A DNA stretch of 64,000 bases from Spongospora subterranea f. sp. subterranea. Its lineage: Eukaryota; Endomyxa: Phytomyxea; Phytomyxea; Plasmodiophorida. The stretch spans positions 237,196-301,195 of the forward strand of contig JAUGWO010000059.1 of the NCBI GenBank assembly GCA_049724395.1, given 5' to 3'. Position numbers and translations under genes: made by a program. The notes beneath the pieces are model-generated. The model worked only from the letters and a program-made list of their open reading frames with translations. It had not been told where the DNA came from and ran no database searches. Below are positions 22,406-32,755 of this stretch, one piece after another (position 1 is the first letter of the stretch; each line of letters begins with the position of its first letter).

Positions 22406-22619
22406 CGTTGAAGTAGCTGAGATATTACGCAAGATGTATCGAAAATTGGCTTTTTCGACTGTTAATCTATACAGCTTAAACGTTTGATCCTGATTCAAAC
22501 CAATGAATATCAGAATGTCGAGCGGTGAGCGTGCGATCAAACGTTTGAGCTGTATAGATTAACAGTCGAAAAAAGCCAATATTCGATACATCTTGCGTAA
22601 TATCTCAGCTACTCCAACG
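22406..22619. repeat. Foldback structure with 83-bp arms
   Basis: Arms 22406-22488 and 22536-22619 pair over nearly their whole length around a 47-nt loop, with a few differences (for example 'tgaagtagctgag' against a partner of 'tggagtagctgag'). It contains no frame of interest and lies just upstream of Gypsy G1's gag start. It could be a MITE-like element or a product of the same inverted-duplication process. Confidence 0.75.
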
Positions 22620-22639
22620 ATTCTGCCTTTACCCAAGGA

Positions 22640-22810
22640 AATTGCACTAGAAATTATTGACGGAAAAAGGCTCCACGCATCAAATCCAAGACTGCGGAAT
22701 GTCACTTTGTGCTAGACGGTTTCAATGCTCGCTATCCTTCCTGCTGATTGACTCGCCACATCAAAATGTCATTATTGGGTTAAACTGGTTACTAGGGACG
22801 TGGAACGAGG
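22640..22810 (+). pseudogene. Inverted fragment of Gypsy G1 protease region
   Basis: The plus strand repeats in inverted orientation the segment at about 21350-21220, including codons for 'CSLSFLLIDSPHQNVIIGLNW'-like sequence (split: 'CSLSFLLIDSP' then 'HQNVIIGLNW'). It ends at about 22795 and passes into unrelated GA-rich repeats ('gacgtggaacgaggactggg' occurs twice, near 22798 and 22861). Confidence 0.65.
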
Positions 22811-22929
22811 ACTGGGAACTGGGTCAAGAGTTGGGGCTAGATTGTTACGGACCGGACGGGGACGTGGAACGAGGACTGGGAACTAGAACTAGGGCAATAA
22901 ACGATGTGTATTTGATAAGAAGGTAATCT

Positions 22930-23559
22930 GAATGACGAGCCACCGGTCGTCATTCATGCTTAAATAGTGTCATTGGAAATCTCCGAAACGTTAGATGTTC
23001 CCTCAATCCGCAGTGCGCTGGAACATTCCTGATAGTTGCGTGACGTGCCGATTGGTTCTGTCAGGGTAGGTACACTGTAGGTACGAACCCTGACAGGTGG
23101 GAATGCACTGAGATGACACGGCTGGATTTGCTCCGACGTAATGTACCAGGATGATCTAATAACGCCAAAATTTGAGATGGAGCGTGTTGAAATTCAACGG
23201 AAGAATCATCGGTTAAGACATTGGATCAATTTGCTGATATCGGAGAATGGGTTCGGTGTTGTTTAGATCTCAGCAAGCTCAAATTGAGAACAGCAACAAG
23301 GATTAGGGTTTCGTGATGATGAGCTGGGTCGTGTACTGCAGGAAGCAAATTTATGATGGAGCCAAAAAGATTATCACGATTGGACTGTGATTTCTTTGAT
23401 CGTTATTGAACGTCACTATGACCCGATTTGGGCATATGGAGTGTTCATCGGAATGTGGATCTGTCACGACTTGCTGACGAATTGCGTTATTTCCCATCTG
23501 ATCAGCGGGGTTTGTACAGGCGGACATCGTCAATCAGATGAATACTGTACTTCTGTAAT
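22930..23559. other. No supportable gene
   Basis: No coding signal. A short perfect hairpin occurs at 23058-23067/23087-23096 (CTGTCAGGGT and its complement, 19-nt loop). Confidence 0.4.
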
Positions 23560-23850
23560 GTGAAACCAACTTGTAATCCGATCCCGCTCGCCCTAAACAC
23601 GCTGAAATTGGCGTTGACTCCGCCTGATAATCAAGGAGAACACAAGTGGAACACGAAATACGATCTCCGTTGGTCGGTGGGTGTGTTTGGAATCCAACAA
23701 GTGCTTTCCAATCATTCAGCCTTGAACATTGGGAAAACCAACGGGCAATTTTTCAGTCATGCCCGAGTGATGATCGTGACGACTAAAGCGGATATTAGAG
23801 GTCTGACCTTTTCGGGCGACGAGACAAACAACTTGTGAAATTTGAAAGAT
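23560..23850 (+). pseudogene. Decayed member of the secreted family (C-terminal part)
   Basis: A forward frame starting with an ATG-like codon near 23560 encodes a diverged version of the C-terminal part of the secreted proteins at 26801-27994 and 41795-42922. It shows the same order: a Cys-Pro block ('KPTCNPI'), an 'xWNTKYDLRW' segment matching 'RWSTRYNMQF', 'SNHSALNIGKTN' matching 'AHSAVDIGKPD', and 'FSHARVMIV' matching 'FDTRMVFVK'. It lacks the N-terminus and signal peptide. The relation rests on aligned pattern and spacing, so it is weaker than for the minus-strand copy below. Confidence 0.45.
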
Positions 23851-24944
23851 GAGCTTGATGCAGCATCGGTTCCGACGCCAAACAATACTCAATTGACCCC
23901 GAATTGTGTGACGAACGGTTCACGTACATTGCAATCACCATGGCAGCAAGATATGTTCAGCGCTTGCGGTGGGATTCACTGGTGGGCTCGGTCAAGAATG
24001 ATGCAACGGCGCCCATTGCCGGATCTGGAGCAGCATGAGATTTATGTGTGTCTGCAAAAATATGAATTCTTTATATTTTGCAAGGACAGGTACAATTACA
24101 GAATGTTTCTGTTTTCGTGCATCTGTCAATTGTGCTCGTCAAGTTACACGTCTGCTCAGTCGTCATCGAGGAATAGGATGAAACAAGACCGAACTTCTCA
24201 GAGATCATCTTTTCCGAAGATCGTTTAGGGCAGATTCCCACATGCAATGGTGTGCCGGTTTCACGTCCAGCCGAATTCCATGTGCTGGCGCTTGTGCTGT
24301 ATTCTGGCGAATTCCCCCACTGATGCCTTCTGCTACAGAAATCGCAACGTTTTCAGTTGACGCTTGTTCTTGTGCAAATTGCTCGCCACCACGATGAGAA
24401 GGTATTCCGACATTCACGCAAACGCACCTAAATATGACGTGAACTCGAGCTTTGTGAACCCTGCAAACGATGATCCACCAACATACTCAGATCATCATCG
24501 ATCTTTGGAAAACTGGAGAGCCTCATGCCATCGATAATCGCACAAAATTGTTGGTTATATGCGAGGAAACTCTAGAGAAACAGCTCAGACATGAACCGGC
24601 GTAAGGGCAAATGCTCGTTTTTCCGGGTCGCGGTTCGTGCTGTGTCATAACCGACAATAATCGTGGCGGGAGTTCCCGATGCCCTTGGTAACCGATCGAG
24701 ACAATATGGACGACCTGTCGTTCTTGTGCGATAGGGCCCATCGTGAACCAACGACAGCATCGGACGAGACACAGGCAACTCGCTCAGGCACCAATCACGT
24801 CAAGATCGGTCTTTTGATTGTGTATTTGGTGTAATCGAATTAACTGAACAAAACAGTGAGATCCAGCTCAGCAATGTGGAAGAAATTTCAACAGCGCGTT
24901 GTTAACGGTAAGATCGCGGTCGTTTTCTTCAAATGTCGTAGCCG
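23851..24944. other. No supportable gene
   Basis: Only short frames on both strands with no motif I recognise. It lies between two decayed secreted-family copies and may contain further worn pieces of them. Confidence 0.4.
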
Positions 24945-25545
24945 GCGCAATTCACGATCACGACACAACTCGGTAAATCCCATGGGTCTTCAGCTCTTCC
25001 ATCGTTGCCTTTTCATCTCATTGTAAGAGAGTCGACGCTCATAGATATACTGTCAATAACATAACGAGTCTGCGTTGTTACTCGAAGAAAATACATCATC
25101 CAGATCGAATATGGCCTTGAACGAACACCATTCGCGTATCAAATAAATTTCGCGAATCGAATTTCCCAATGTGCGGCTGAATGGGCAACAGTTGCGAAAT
25201 TTTGAACATAAAGTTGGCCGTCGTGATTTCTGAACTGGGTCTACAAGTGTGGAACCGAATATTTTGCAATGGATTGGAAGGGGCTGATTCCTCTAACGCC
25301 AATGGCCACAAGAAATACCCGAATATTCCTCAATCAACGATGGTCAACGTCTGGATCGCCAACATTTCACTATTCCCATCACATACACGGCGAGCAGTGT
25401 CCTTGATCAGATCGTTCGGTGAAAAGTAGAACGTGAGGTCGGAGGACGTCCTGGGACCTGTCAGCAAGTCCTCAAGATCGGCATCGCGAGCAGTTGATGA
25501 CATCATCTGACAAGTCTCGCTTGTCCTGGTCTTCTTGGGTGCTCA
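24945..25545 (-). pseudogene. Decayed member of the secreted family (minus strand)
   Basis: The minus strand matches the C-terminal two thirds of the secreted proteins at 26801-27994 and 41795-42922. It shows 'GPRTSSDL', 'LAIQTLTIVD', 'WPLALEESAPSNPLQN', 'FHTCRPS', 'FDTRMVFVQ' and, further on, a block equivalent to 'EELKKMGF'. Nucleotide identity is obvious in places (for example 'ggaggacgtcctggg' at 25441, 27416 and 42416). Stops and frameshifts in at least three places and the loss of the N-terminus make it a pseudogene. It shows that the family has expanded locally by duplication. Confidence 0.7.
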
Positions 25546-25606
25546 AACAGATGATTTAACGCCACTTTTGTCGCCATCGCTCATTGATCACAGCATATAC
25601 CCGGGC

Positions 25607-25805
25607 AGAAGTAGGGTAAAGGGTAGAATAAAGGGTAAAGGTACAGAAGCTTAGAGAGATAAAGTTGAAGGGTGTATTCAAAAAACAGATTTTTTAATCA
25701 GAGCCTACTGGAAAAGCTAAGAGAGATATACAGAAGGGTCAGAAACATTGAAGGGTATGGTGATGGTAGAGCACTTTACCTTATTCCTTTTACCCTACCC
25801 TACCG
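25607..25805. repeat. Candidate foldback element with GGGTA-rich ends
   Basis: An imperfect inverted repeat joins 'gtagggtaaagggtagaata' at about 25611 with its counterpart 'taccctaccctacc' ending near 25804. The ends carry repeated GGGTA/TACCC units. The interior has no frame. A MITE-like origin is a guess. Confidence 0.35.
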
Positions 25806-26800
25806 AGGCCCATAACTACCGGTTCTATGCTCTCCGAGTCTGGAAAAATCACTTTTAAACAGCCACTCCAATGGGAAGAAACTGTGGGTTCGGGTTATTT
25901 TAAACTTCCCATTCTCAATGTCCAATTGCGAGGAAGCGGTTTGTACCGCTGCCCAATTGTTTCTCGACATTTACAGTGATTGCAACATTTCCGCGCCAAC
26001 GTTTTTCGCTGCAATCGTTGGGATGCCAGCCGGAACTTGAGTTAGGATCATCGACGACTGCACTTCCGTTTCTCGGTTTTAGACGGTGTCGAGACGCTGA
26101 TGGCACCATTGGTACCGCCAGACCGAGATATCAGAATATCACAGCAGCGGTAAAGAGTATTGAACTTGGGTTAATCGTCTCTGGTGATCATTGTGTTTCC
26201 CAAGACTCGACGATGACCAATTGGCAATCAGTCTGGATTGCGACCAGACACTCACAGATAAAATTGGGAGTACGTGGCGCTTGGAGTAACATTCAAAACT
26301 ACAATGACATTCGCGATTTGTGATGGCCAGAGACCGTTTATCCGAGTATTGGTCACAACGAAGATGAGATCTTTGATTCGCAAAACCATGCACCCTTCGA
26401 TGACGAACTGGTTTCGATCCGGTGCACAAGCTGGTCCACCTTTGTTGCACCGCGGGAGACTCAGTTCCGGCAACGGTTAACGATAAGGAATTGTCAGAAA
26501 ACGGATTTTTCATGAACATCCCCTCCTTCCGCCAAGCCACGACCACACAATATCGAAATACAATCGTCTAAACAACATATGTGTAGGTTTCAGTCGTACA
26601 GATCATGCGGTATGATCATGGCCCCAACTTTCCAGCAAATTTGCTGGCAACTATTACTCGGCCTGTATTTGGGACGATATGCAGGCAGATTCCCTCAGGG
26701 AACAATAAAGTCAAATTGGGCTGAATTACGTTGAATCACAGCCAGTGTAGATATTGTTTATATGGTATGAGAATGACGGATTCCGCCGAATTAACGGAAT
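25806..26800. other. No supportable gene
   Basis: Frames at 25976-26323 (+) and 26139-26546 (-) overlap and show no recognisable domain. This is the 3' flank of the secreted-family gene that ends at 26801. Confidence 0.4.
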
Positions 26801-27994
26801 TTAATCAGTGAGATCAAGGGAAATTATATCGAGATCGTTGGTTCGATCGCAAACCCTGGTATATCCCTCATCGTTCAGCTTTTTCTTCGTTGCTTCTTCA
26901 TTCCCAAGTTGAGAACGCAACTGCATATAGAATGACTCTGAATAGCATAACGACTTTGCGTGATTTCTCGACGAGTACAAACGATCCAGATCGACAATGG
27001 ATTTGACGAACAACATCCGGAAATCAAATGAATTTCGCCAAGCGGTGGTCTTGATGTTCACGGCTGAATGGGCAACTGTTGCCGAATTCCAGATATACAT
27101 TTCGCCGAATTGCATGTTGTATCTTGTGGACCACCTGTCTGCATTGAGAGGAGAGGCCTTGAGAACTTGAATGGGGACAGCTTGAGGAAGAGTGGGTTTA
27201 CAAGTGTGGAACCGACGACGCTTCTCCAGTGGATCGGGATGTGTTAATTCCATGAATGCCAACGGCCACGATTCGACAGCCGCAAGGGGTACCCAAATAT
27301 TCATCATATTGACGATGGTCAACATCTCGATCGCCAACTTCTCAATATCCCCATTATACACACGGAGAGCAGTTTTCCTGATGGAATCGTGTTTTGCAAA
27401 GTAGTACATGAGGTCGGAGGACGTCCTGGGGTCTTTCAGTAGGTCCTGAAGTTTGACATTACATGTAAAGTCAATATGGGCAAAGTCGATAAACTCTAGT
27501 GAATAGTCTCGCTTGAACAGCGCGATCGGAATCACGATCAAATCCGGATGATCTTGCCGGGCTTGATCAATGATTGGTGTTTGGAGTACATGACCCAACT
27601 TTTGATGGAGACAAATATCTGCCTCCTTTGATAGATCGTCGTTGACCTCCTCTGCTACCTCGTCGTTGACATCCTCTGCTATCTCATGTCTGATCTTCTT
27701 GGCCATTTCGTTTTTCAGTATCTCGGGGATTTCAACGACACCATATCCGTTTTCTGATGTTCCCACGTCGATCCATTTCCTATATGGTGCGTCCTCCTTT
27801 GAAATCTTCATTGGCTCCAACTTGATTCTTATGCTGGTCAGCTCACTTAGTATAATGTCATCGGAGGTATAGTCTTCCTTAAACACGTTTACCCATCCTG
27901 AAGGTCCCTCAACGTTATTTTCACAATTGCCTGTAATACCTAGGATTAATACAACTGACAAAATAATCCAGATAACAACATTAGATAGAGCCAT
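26801..27994 (-). CDS. Predicted secreted protein, family member 1
   Basis: A single-exon gene of 397 residues with an ATG at 27994. The first ~24 residues are a clear signal peptide: a hydrophobic core 'VVIWIILSVVLILGI' and a cleavage-like 'TGNC|ENN'. The mature part has no domain I recognise. An acidic tandem-like stretch near residues 95-125 ('EIAEDVNDEVAEEVNDDL') is absent from the second member. The C-terminal two thirds are strongly conserved with the protein at 41795-42922: 'RTSSDL', 'LRVYNGDIEKLAIEMLTIV', 'MNIWVPL', 'ESWPLAFMELT', 'HTCKP', 'FGEMYIWNSATVAHSAV', 'SSRNHA' and 'LCYS'. The few Cys of the mature part are conserved and could pair. Expected to enter the secretory pathway; role unknown. 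Two decayed copies lie within 4.5 kb. Confidence 0.8.
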   Translation of the reverse strand: MALSNVVIWIILSVVLILGITGNCENNVEGPSGWVNVFKEDYTSDDIILSELTSIRIKLEPMKISKEDAPYRKWIDVGTSENGYGVVEIPEILKNEMAKKIRHEIAEDVNDEVAEEVNDDLSKEADICLHQKLGHVLQTPIIDQARQDHPDLIVIPIALFKRDYSLEFIDFAHIDFTCNVKLQDLLKDPRTSSDLMYYFAKHDSIRKTALRVYNGDIEKLAIEMLTIVNMMNIWVPLAAVESWPLAFMELTHPDPLEKRRRFHTCKPTLPQAVPIQVLKASPLNADRWSTRYNMQFGEMYIWNSATVAHSAVNIKTTAWRNSFDFRMLFVKSIVDLDRLYSSRNHAKSLCYSESFYMQLRSQLGNEEATKKKLNDEGYTRVCDRTNDLDIISLDLTD

Positions 27995-28024
27995 GGTTCA
28001 AACAAATTTATTTTTAAAGATATG

Positions 28025-28056
28025 GAGTCACTGGAGAAAGACGTTCGAGCGATGTG
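28025..28056 (-). promoter_or_regulatory. Conserved upstream block shared by both secreted-family genes
   Basis: 32 nt starting 'gagtcactggagaa' and ending 'tcgagcgatgtg', 31 nt upstream of the ATG at 27994, recur with two differences at 42941-42972, 19 nt upstream of the second member's ATG. The sequence between block and ATG is not conserved. It may be promoter or 5'-UTR. Confidence 0.5.
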
Positions 28057-28749
28057 GCCGAGGGTTCCACGGTCAGGTCGGGTCGGTCCGCCACGGCTGT
28101 CCGAGAATAGCTCCGTCGCGGACTTTTCGAGACTCTTTCCGACAGGGAAATGTCATCTTTTTCTCCTGGACCAAAGTTACGGTAATGCTGTTTTGTTGAG
28201 GAAAATATAGGGCGCGGAAGGAGTCGGGTTTTACCATTGACGGTTAAAAAATAAATGTGATCGAATCACCTGTTTGTGTCAATAATACGTGTTCGTTCAT
28301 ACTACATTCTTCGTTCCCACTACATCTTCGTTCCTTTCACCCTAGTTCGTCCCTAGGTCCGACAACCACTACGTCCTCGTTCTCGTCTCCTTCCGTCCCG
28401 TCTTAGTTCCGTCAATCGGCTCATAACAATGGCGGCGTGGAGAGTGCTTGTTAGAGGTGGCCACGTCGTCTAAACTTTCCGAAGACACGTCGGCATGATT
28501 GACTGTCATGTGGCATCCCAGCAAGACAGAAACAGTCGACCAGGACGGCTTCATGAACAAAATGGCGCTACAGGTGCATCACAAATCCGAATTGGCGTTT
28601 GGATGGATTTATGTTATAGCGATATGGCGACTCAGAGTTGGTCGTCGCTATTGTGCCACAAAAATGTGTTTGGGCTCCGCAAACAGCGAGAGTCCATCAA
28701 TCCCCCAACGTTATGAATCGAGCAGGGGCAAGAAAACCTATATATATAC
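28057..28749. other. No supportable gene
   Basis: Contains repeated 'ttcgttc...actac' phrases near 28287-28390 and short overlapping frames without motif. Confidence 0.4.
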
Positions 28750-29035
28750 TGGAATGGAGACTTAACCAAGTCTATATTCCTGGATAGACATACCCAGATC
28801 TGCATGCGGCGGTTGCTTAACTCATTCATACTATCAATATATTATAGCGATCCAATAACCGGTCTCTGCCGATTTACGTGATCGCAAACACTGATGTTTA
28901 CACAGCAGAGGAGTTCTTGTTGAATCGATATTTAACCGAATGGGCAGTTGATAACAAGGGAACTGAGGCCACCAGATATGTCATTCCAGGGAGATGCTGT
29001 GCGATACATCAATGAACACGGGCCTCATCTGAAAA
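28750..29035 (+). repeat. Direct repeat, left copy, flanking the secreted NLS protein gene
   Basis: About 285 bp recur in the same orientation at 31788-32080 with small differences (indels of 1-2 nt and scattered substitutions). Landmarks are 'cccagatctgcatgcgg', 'aataaccggtctctgccgat', and 'ccagatatgtcattccaggg'. Part of it can be read as protein ('FLLNRYLTEWAVDNKG'), with the frame lost in the right copy. The two copies bracket the gene at 30008-31654. Confidence 0.75.
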
Positions 29036-30007
29036 TGAAAATCGTACGCTTCAAACTATTGCATTGATTTGCTGACTGATCTGGATACCAAGGAAGGACG
29101 TTCGAGAAAAGCTTCGATAAAGTATTGAAACCCCAAGACACTATCAAATCATAGAGATCAACCTATTTGTCTAATCAAAGCGAAGTGGTACTCATCAAAG
29201 GAGCCCCGAAGTTTCTCATAACCCAAAAACGAGCTTGTTGTGAAAAAAGGGGATCCCCTTGCCCATGGCGGTTCTTGGTACCGAGGAACGCACCCCTGAT
29301 TATACAGTAAATATGGGAACAGGATCTGTCAATCACAAAACGGGGAAACCTGGTAGTTTGTGTTTTGGACATCGTCCTTCGGATCTCAGGAAATCCGCAT
29401 CAACTCCATCAAAGCGACTGGAAAGAGACCACATCCCCTGATAATCCATGAAACTTGCAACTGTGGTTGATCATCTCGATTTTAGCGCGATACTATGTTG
29501 AAATATCATTCTAAGAGAGAGATTGTTTCACTAGACCGCAAACGGGGTATGTTGTGAAGATAAAATGCAGTCTTCGGAGACTGAAGTCTCGATTTTGGAA
29601 CCTGCCACAGGGAGGTCCCCACTATGAACCGATCTAACGAACAAATCAGCAATTCAGGGAATTTTGCCAGACAACACCGCTGTGGGTCTCTATCACGACG
29701 GCCAGATAGTTTCAAGGCAGATCATATAACGCAGATGCGACTACAGTAACTTCGCTTGACAGCCTCTTTTTCAAATTTTTTTGCTGAGACGACTGTCAGA
29801 AAATGTGATGAGTGTTGCCATCCAGGTCGGCAAGATATGGAAAGAGATAGAGACAGGTGGAACCGGCGACACTGGTTGCTCATAAACTCATCCAAAACAA
29901 TGATTATACGGTTCGGAACATTAGTTGTATTTGTGTGTTGGAGTCGCTGAACTAATCAATCTTTTTGGTCTTCTTTGGTCTCCAATCGGTCCGAGTACGT
30001 CTGATTT
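29036..30007. other. No supportable gene
   Basis: AT-rich, with only short frames of no recognisable content. It lies between the left direct repeat and the 3' end of the secreted NLS protein gene. Confidence 0.4.
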
Positions 30008-31654
30008 TCACCGACGGTTGGCTTCTGGCAAGGTCATTGCAGCTATCACCAACCTATTGGCAATGCTTTGCAATACTAGAGACAGGTGTATATGAAGGCA
30101 ATTTCCAACAGATTCATCTCTGTTCCAAAGACGCTTGGATCTTGTTGCTCCACTTGCATACGCGCATCTCTCCATAATATGAAGCTTCAAGCAATAAATA
30201 ACATCTTGTCCATCGGCTCCATGCAGTTCTAGCAGCTTCACAGATGCATTCCAGAACAGCTTCACAGTAGGATAATGATAACCAAATGCAATTGTTGATC
30301 GAAATACAACCGACACTGTCGCCAAAATTCCGACTACTTCAGGCGAGAGCTTTGACTCGAAATTCATAAAAGCAGAAGACAACAGCGTTTGCTGCTCGCG
30401 CCGAGGTAAGCAAGCGAACTCGAAACATGACGCCAACTCCTCATCATTATGGCCCACTATATATTCCGCTATCTCACGTATCTGTGGCACCACAATCAAA
30501 CTGCCTGAAAAGCGAAACATATGGTCCTGAAAAAATGTGTTAATGGCGATGATGACGGCACTTCGGACGGCGCCACAATTCTCATTTTGTGCCTGCGTGT
30601 TCTCTCCGCTGTTGAAAAAAAGTTCCCACACAGCGAGCCGTTTTCCCAAAGCATTGGAGACGATAGTCTCAGGACGACGAAATTTTGGTTTTGGCCAATT
30701 TAGAGCAAATGGCAAGGGAGCGCGTACCCTGTCACTGAGAAGTAAGTGCAACTCTTTTAATGTCAATTGTTGAATCTTGCGTTTTTTTGGCACAGGCAAA
30801 ACACCTTCACTGCCAATATCGTTTTTAACAGCACAGTTCACGTTGGGACTGGCTTTATAACTTTGATCGCTGTTTTTTGGAATTGAGCCATTGCCAGTTT
30901 GCGGCCGTTTACTGGACGAGACTTGTCCAACCGGTTCATTCGAGGGTATTCCATCTGTCGGAAATGGAACTGAAGCAGTACCAGGTGCCTGACTCTCGGG
31001 AACTTGAGATTGAACTGACGGGTCGGCAATGTTGTCAGGATGAATTGTCTCACTTAAAATGTTGGCTGGAGATAACTTGACAACAGGAATACAATTCGAC
31101 GAGTGATCGCTGTTTCCAGTCGAACAAGCCAACATTTGTGAAAGTGGGCTGTCTGTGTTTTGGAACTCTTCATGGTTTGACTGAATTTGACCTTCGGAAA
31201 CAAACTGAAATGAATCAGTGCCAGGTGCCAGGCTGTCGGGATATAGAACTTGAACTGCCCGTTCTTTAGTGTAGCTGGGTCCCAAAGTATCACATTTTAC
31301 ACTGTTTCCAGGTGATACATCAATAGAATGGATCTCGCTCGAAATTCTATCCCTGTTTCCAGTTGAACAGGGAGCAAGTGGTGAAATGGGATTCGTCGTT
31401 ATTTGGCAATCTGGTTGATCCGGCAGAATTCCACTTACTGGATAAAACGAAAAAAAAACACTATCAGGCGCTTGATTCTTGGAAAACAGGGCATGAGCTA
31501 CATGGTGTTCATTATGGTCAGGCCAAAAATTGCTATCTAATTCACTGTTGGGGGAAGAAAAACTGACGAATGAGATTCCGCCAAAGACTTGATTGTTGTC
31601 CCTAGTCGAGTCCACATCAGATAATAGAATGAACACTAGGAAATACCAGACCAT
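30008..31654 (-). CDS. Predicted secreted protein with repeats and a nuclear-localisation-like motif
   Basis: A single open frame of 548 residues from the ATG at 31654; a TTG seven codons upstream is not a plausible start. Residues 1-~18 ('MVWYFLVFILLSDVDS') look like a signal peptide. Residues ~50-285 hold three degenerate repeats of roughly 75-80 residues, each beginning near 'QAPDS', 'LAPGTDS' or 'QAPGTAS', with 'CSTGN' in the first two and 'SPxN' later. Next comes a basic motif 'VPKKRKIQ', of the monopartite nuclear-import type, and a ~240-residue C-terminal part rich in predicted helix ('KELHLLLSDRVRAPLPF', 'AVRSAVIIAINTFFQ', 'CFEFACLPRREQQTL'). I recognise no domain. A signal peptide plus import motif is the layout of a protein secreted by a parasite and acting in a host nucleus, but that is inference. 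Confidence 0.75.
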   Translation of the reverse strand: MVWYFLVFILLSDVDSTRDNNQVFGGISFVSFSSPNSELDSNFWPDHNEHHVAHALFSKNQAPDSVFFSFYPVSGILPDQPDCQITTNPISPLAPCSTGNRDRISSEIHSIDVSPGNSVKCDTLGPSYTKERAVQVLYPDSLAPGTDSFQFVSEGQIQSNHEEFQNTDSPLSQMLACSTGNSDHSSNCIPVVKLSPANILSETIHPDNIADPSVQSQVPESQAPGTASVPFPTDGIPSNEPVGQVSSSKRPQTGNGSIPKNSDQSYKASPNVNCAVKNDIGSEGVLPVPKKRKIQQLTLKELHLLLSDRVRAPLPFALNWPKPKFRRPETIVSNALGKRLAVWELFFNSGENTQAQNENCGAVRSAVIIAINTFFQDHMFRFSGSLIVVPQIREIAEYIVGHNDEELASCFEFACLPRREQQTLLSSAFMNFESKLSPEVVGILATVSVVFRSTIAFGYHYPTVKLFWNASVKLLELHGADGQDVIYCLKLHIMERCAYASGATRSKRLWNRDESVGNCLHIHLSLVLQSIANRLVIAAMTLPEANRR

Positions 31655-31787
31655 GTTGAAGTTGAGCAGTGACAAAATGACCCGGTAGAAGCCCCTTTGG
31701 GGTCCGATGTTCGACGCCTGCCACTGCTGTTACCGGCAGAACTCCCAATGCATGGCAGTCTCCGACACAAGACCCAACCTATAATTA

Positions 31788-32080
31788 GACTGGAATGGAG
31801 ACTTAAACAAGTCTGTTTTCCTGGATGGACATACCCAGATCTGCATGCGGTCGGGTGCTTAACGCATTCATACTTGTCAATATATTATAGCGATCCAATA
31901 ACCGGTCTCTGCCGATTTACGTGATCGCAAACATTGATGTTTACACAACAGAGGAGCTCTTGTTGAATCGTTATTTAACCGAATGGGCAGTTAGATAACA
32001 AAGGAACTGAGGCCACCAGATATGTCATTCCAGGGAGAATGCTGTGCGATACAGCAATAAGCACGGGCCTCATCTGAAGA
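31788..32080 (+). repeat. Direct repeat, right copy
   Basis: Second copy of the 28750-29035 repeat, same strand, 130 bp upstream of the secreted NLS gene's start. It has a frame-breaking insertion relative to the left copy ('gcagttagataac' against 'gcagttgataac'). Confidence 0.75.
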
Positions 32081-32114
32081 GGAGATCGTAATACAATGCC
32101 TACGGTTTTGAAAA

Positions 32115-32660
32115 CTAATCTGTGATCTTGTCACGTGTTATGAGGTGAACAAGACAAACGATTCGTGATCGATAACCCAGTTGGTTTGCCGTATTTGCTC
32201 TTTTATTACGTGGTGGGTCGCCGGGAAGTCGTGCATTATGTGATGACCGGTCCCGGCTTCTCGGGATTATCGCGGTGGAAGTTGTTGATAAGACTCTGGA
32301 TCCCGTTGCGAGTTTTTTTGTGTTAGCGATGTTCAGAATTTGCTCTGATTGCCACGTCCGACCCACCTCGCCGTAACCTTTCCAATGGATCAGATACTCG
32401 ACCCGGCGGTTTTTGTGTCGTGAGTCGATGATGGGTTCTACCTCGAACAGTTGTATACCTTGATCGCGAATGCAATGAAAGGCACCGGCATAGCGTGTCG
32501 TTCCCCCAGCGGCATAGAGTACCGGCTCCTCATTGACAGGAACGTTCGGCTGTCGGCGGCCTGGAATAGCACTGTTGATGTAGGGTTCAAGTAATGAGGT
32601 GTGAAAAGCTGGATGAAATTGGACGTTAGTCAGAGAGACGCGCTTAGCCGATAACGATTG
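32115..32660 (-). pseudogene. Gypsy chromovirus integrase C-terminus with chromodomain
   Basis: The minus strand is open from about 32660 to the stop at 32115 with no stop codon. It begins with the block that precedes chromodomains in chromovirus integrases ('VQFHPAFHTSLLEPYI', about 32632-32585). The chromodomain itself follows: 'FEVEPIIDSRHKNRRVEYLI', 'HWKGYGEVGRTWQSEQ' with the aromatic residues of the methyl-lysine cage region, about 32430-32338. In known chromoviruses this module directs integration to marked chromatin. The catalytic core is not attached here. The likely parent is the minus-strand Gypsy remnant at 35280-36500, now separated by the Copia element. Confidence 0.75.
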
Positions 32661-32755
32661 GTGAGGATTGTCCTCGCTAACCCGACATAGTTACATATCC
32701 TCGAATAAACACAACAGAACCCAGTTTTCCGTTCGATCGCTACTAGCTCGAACAC

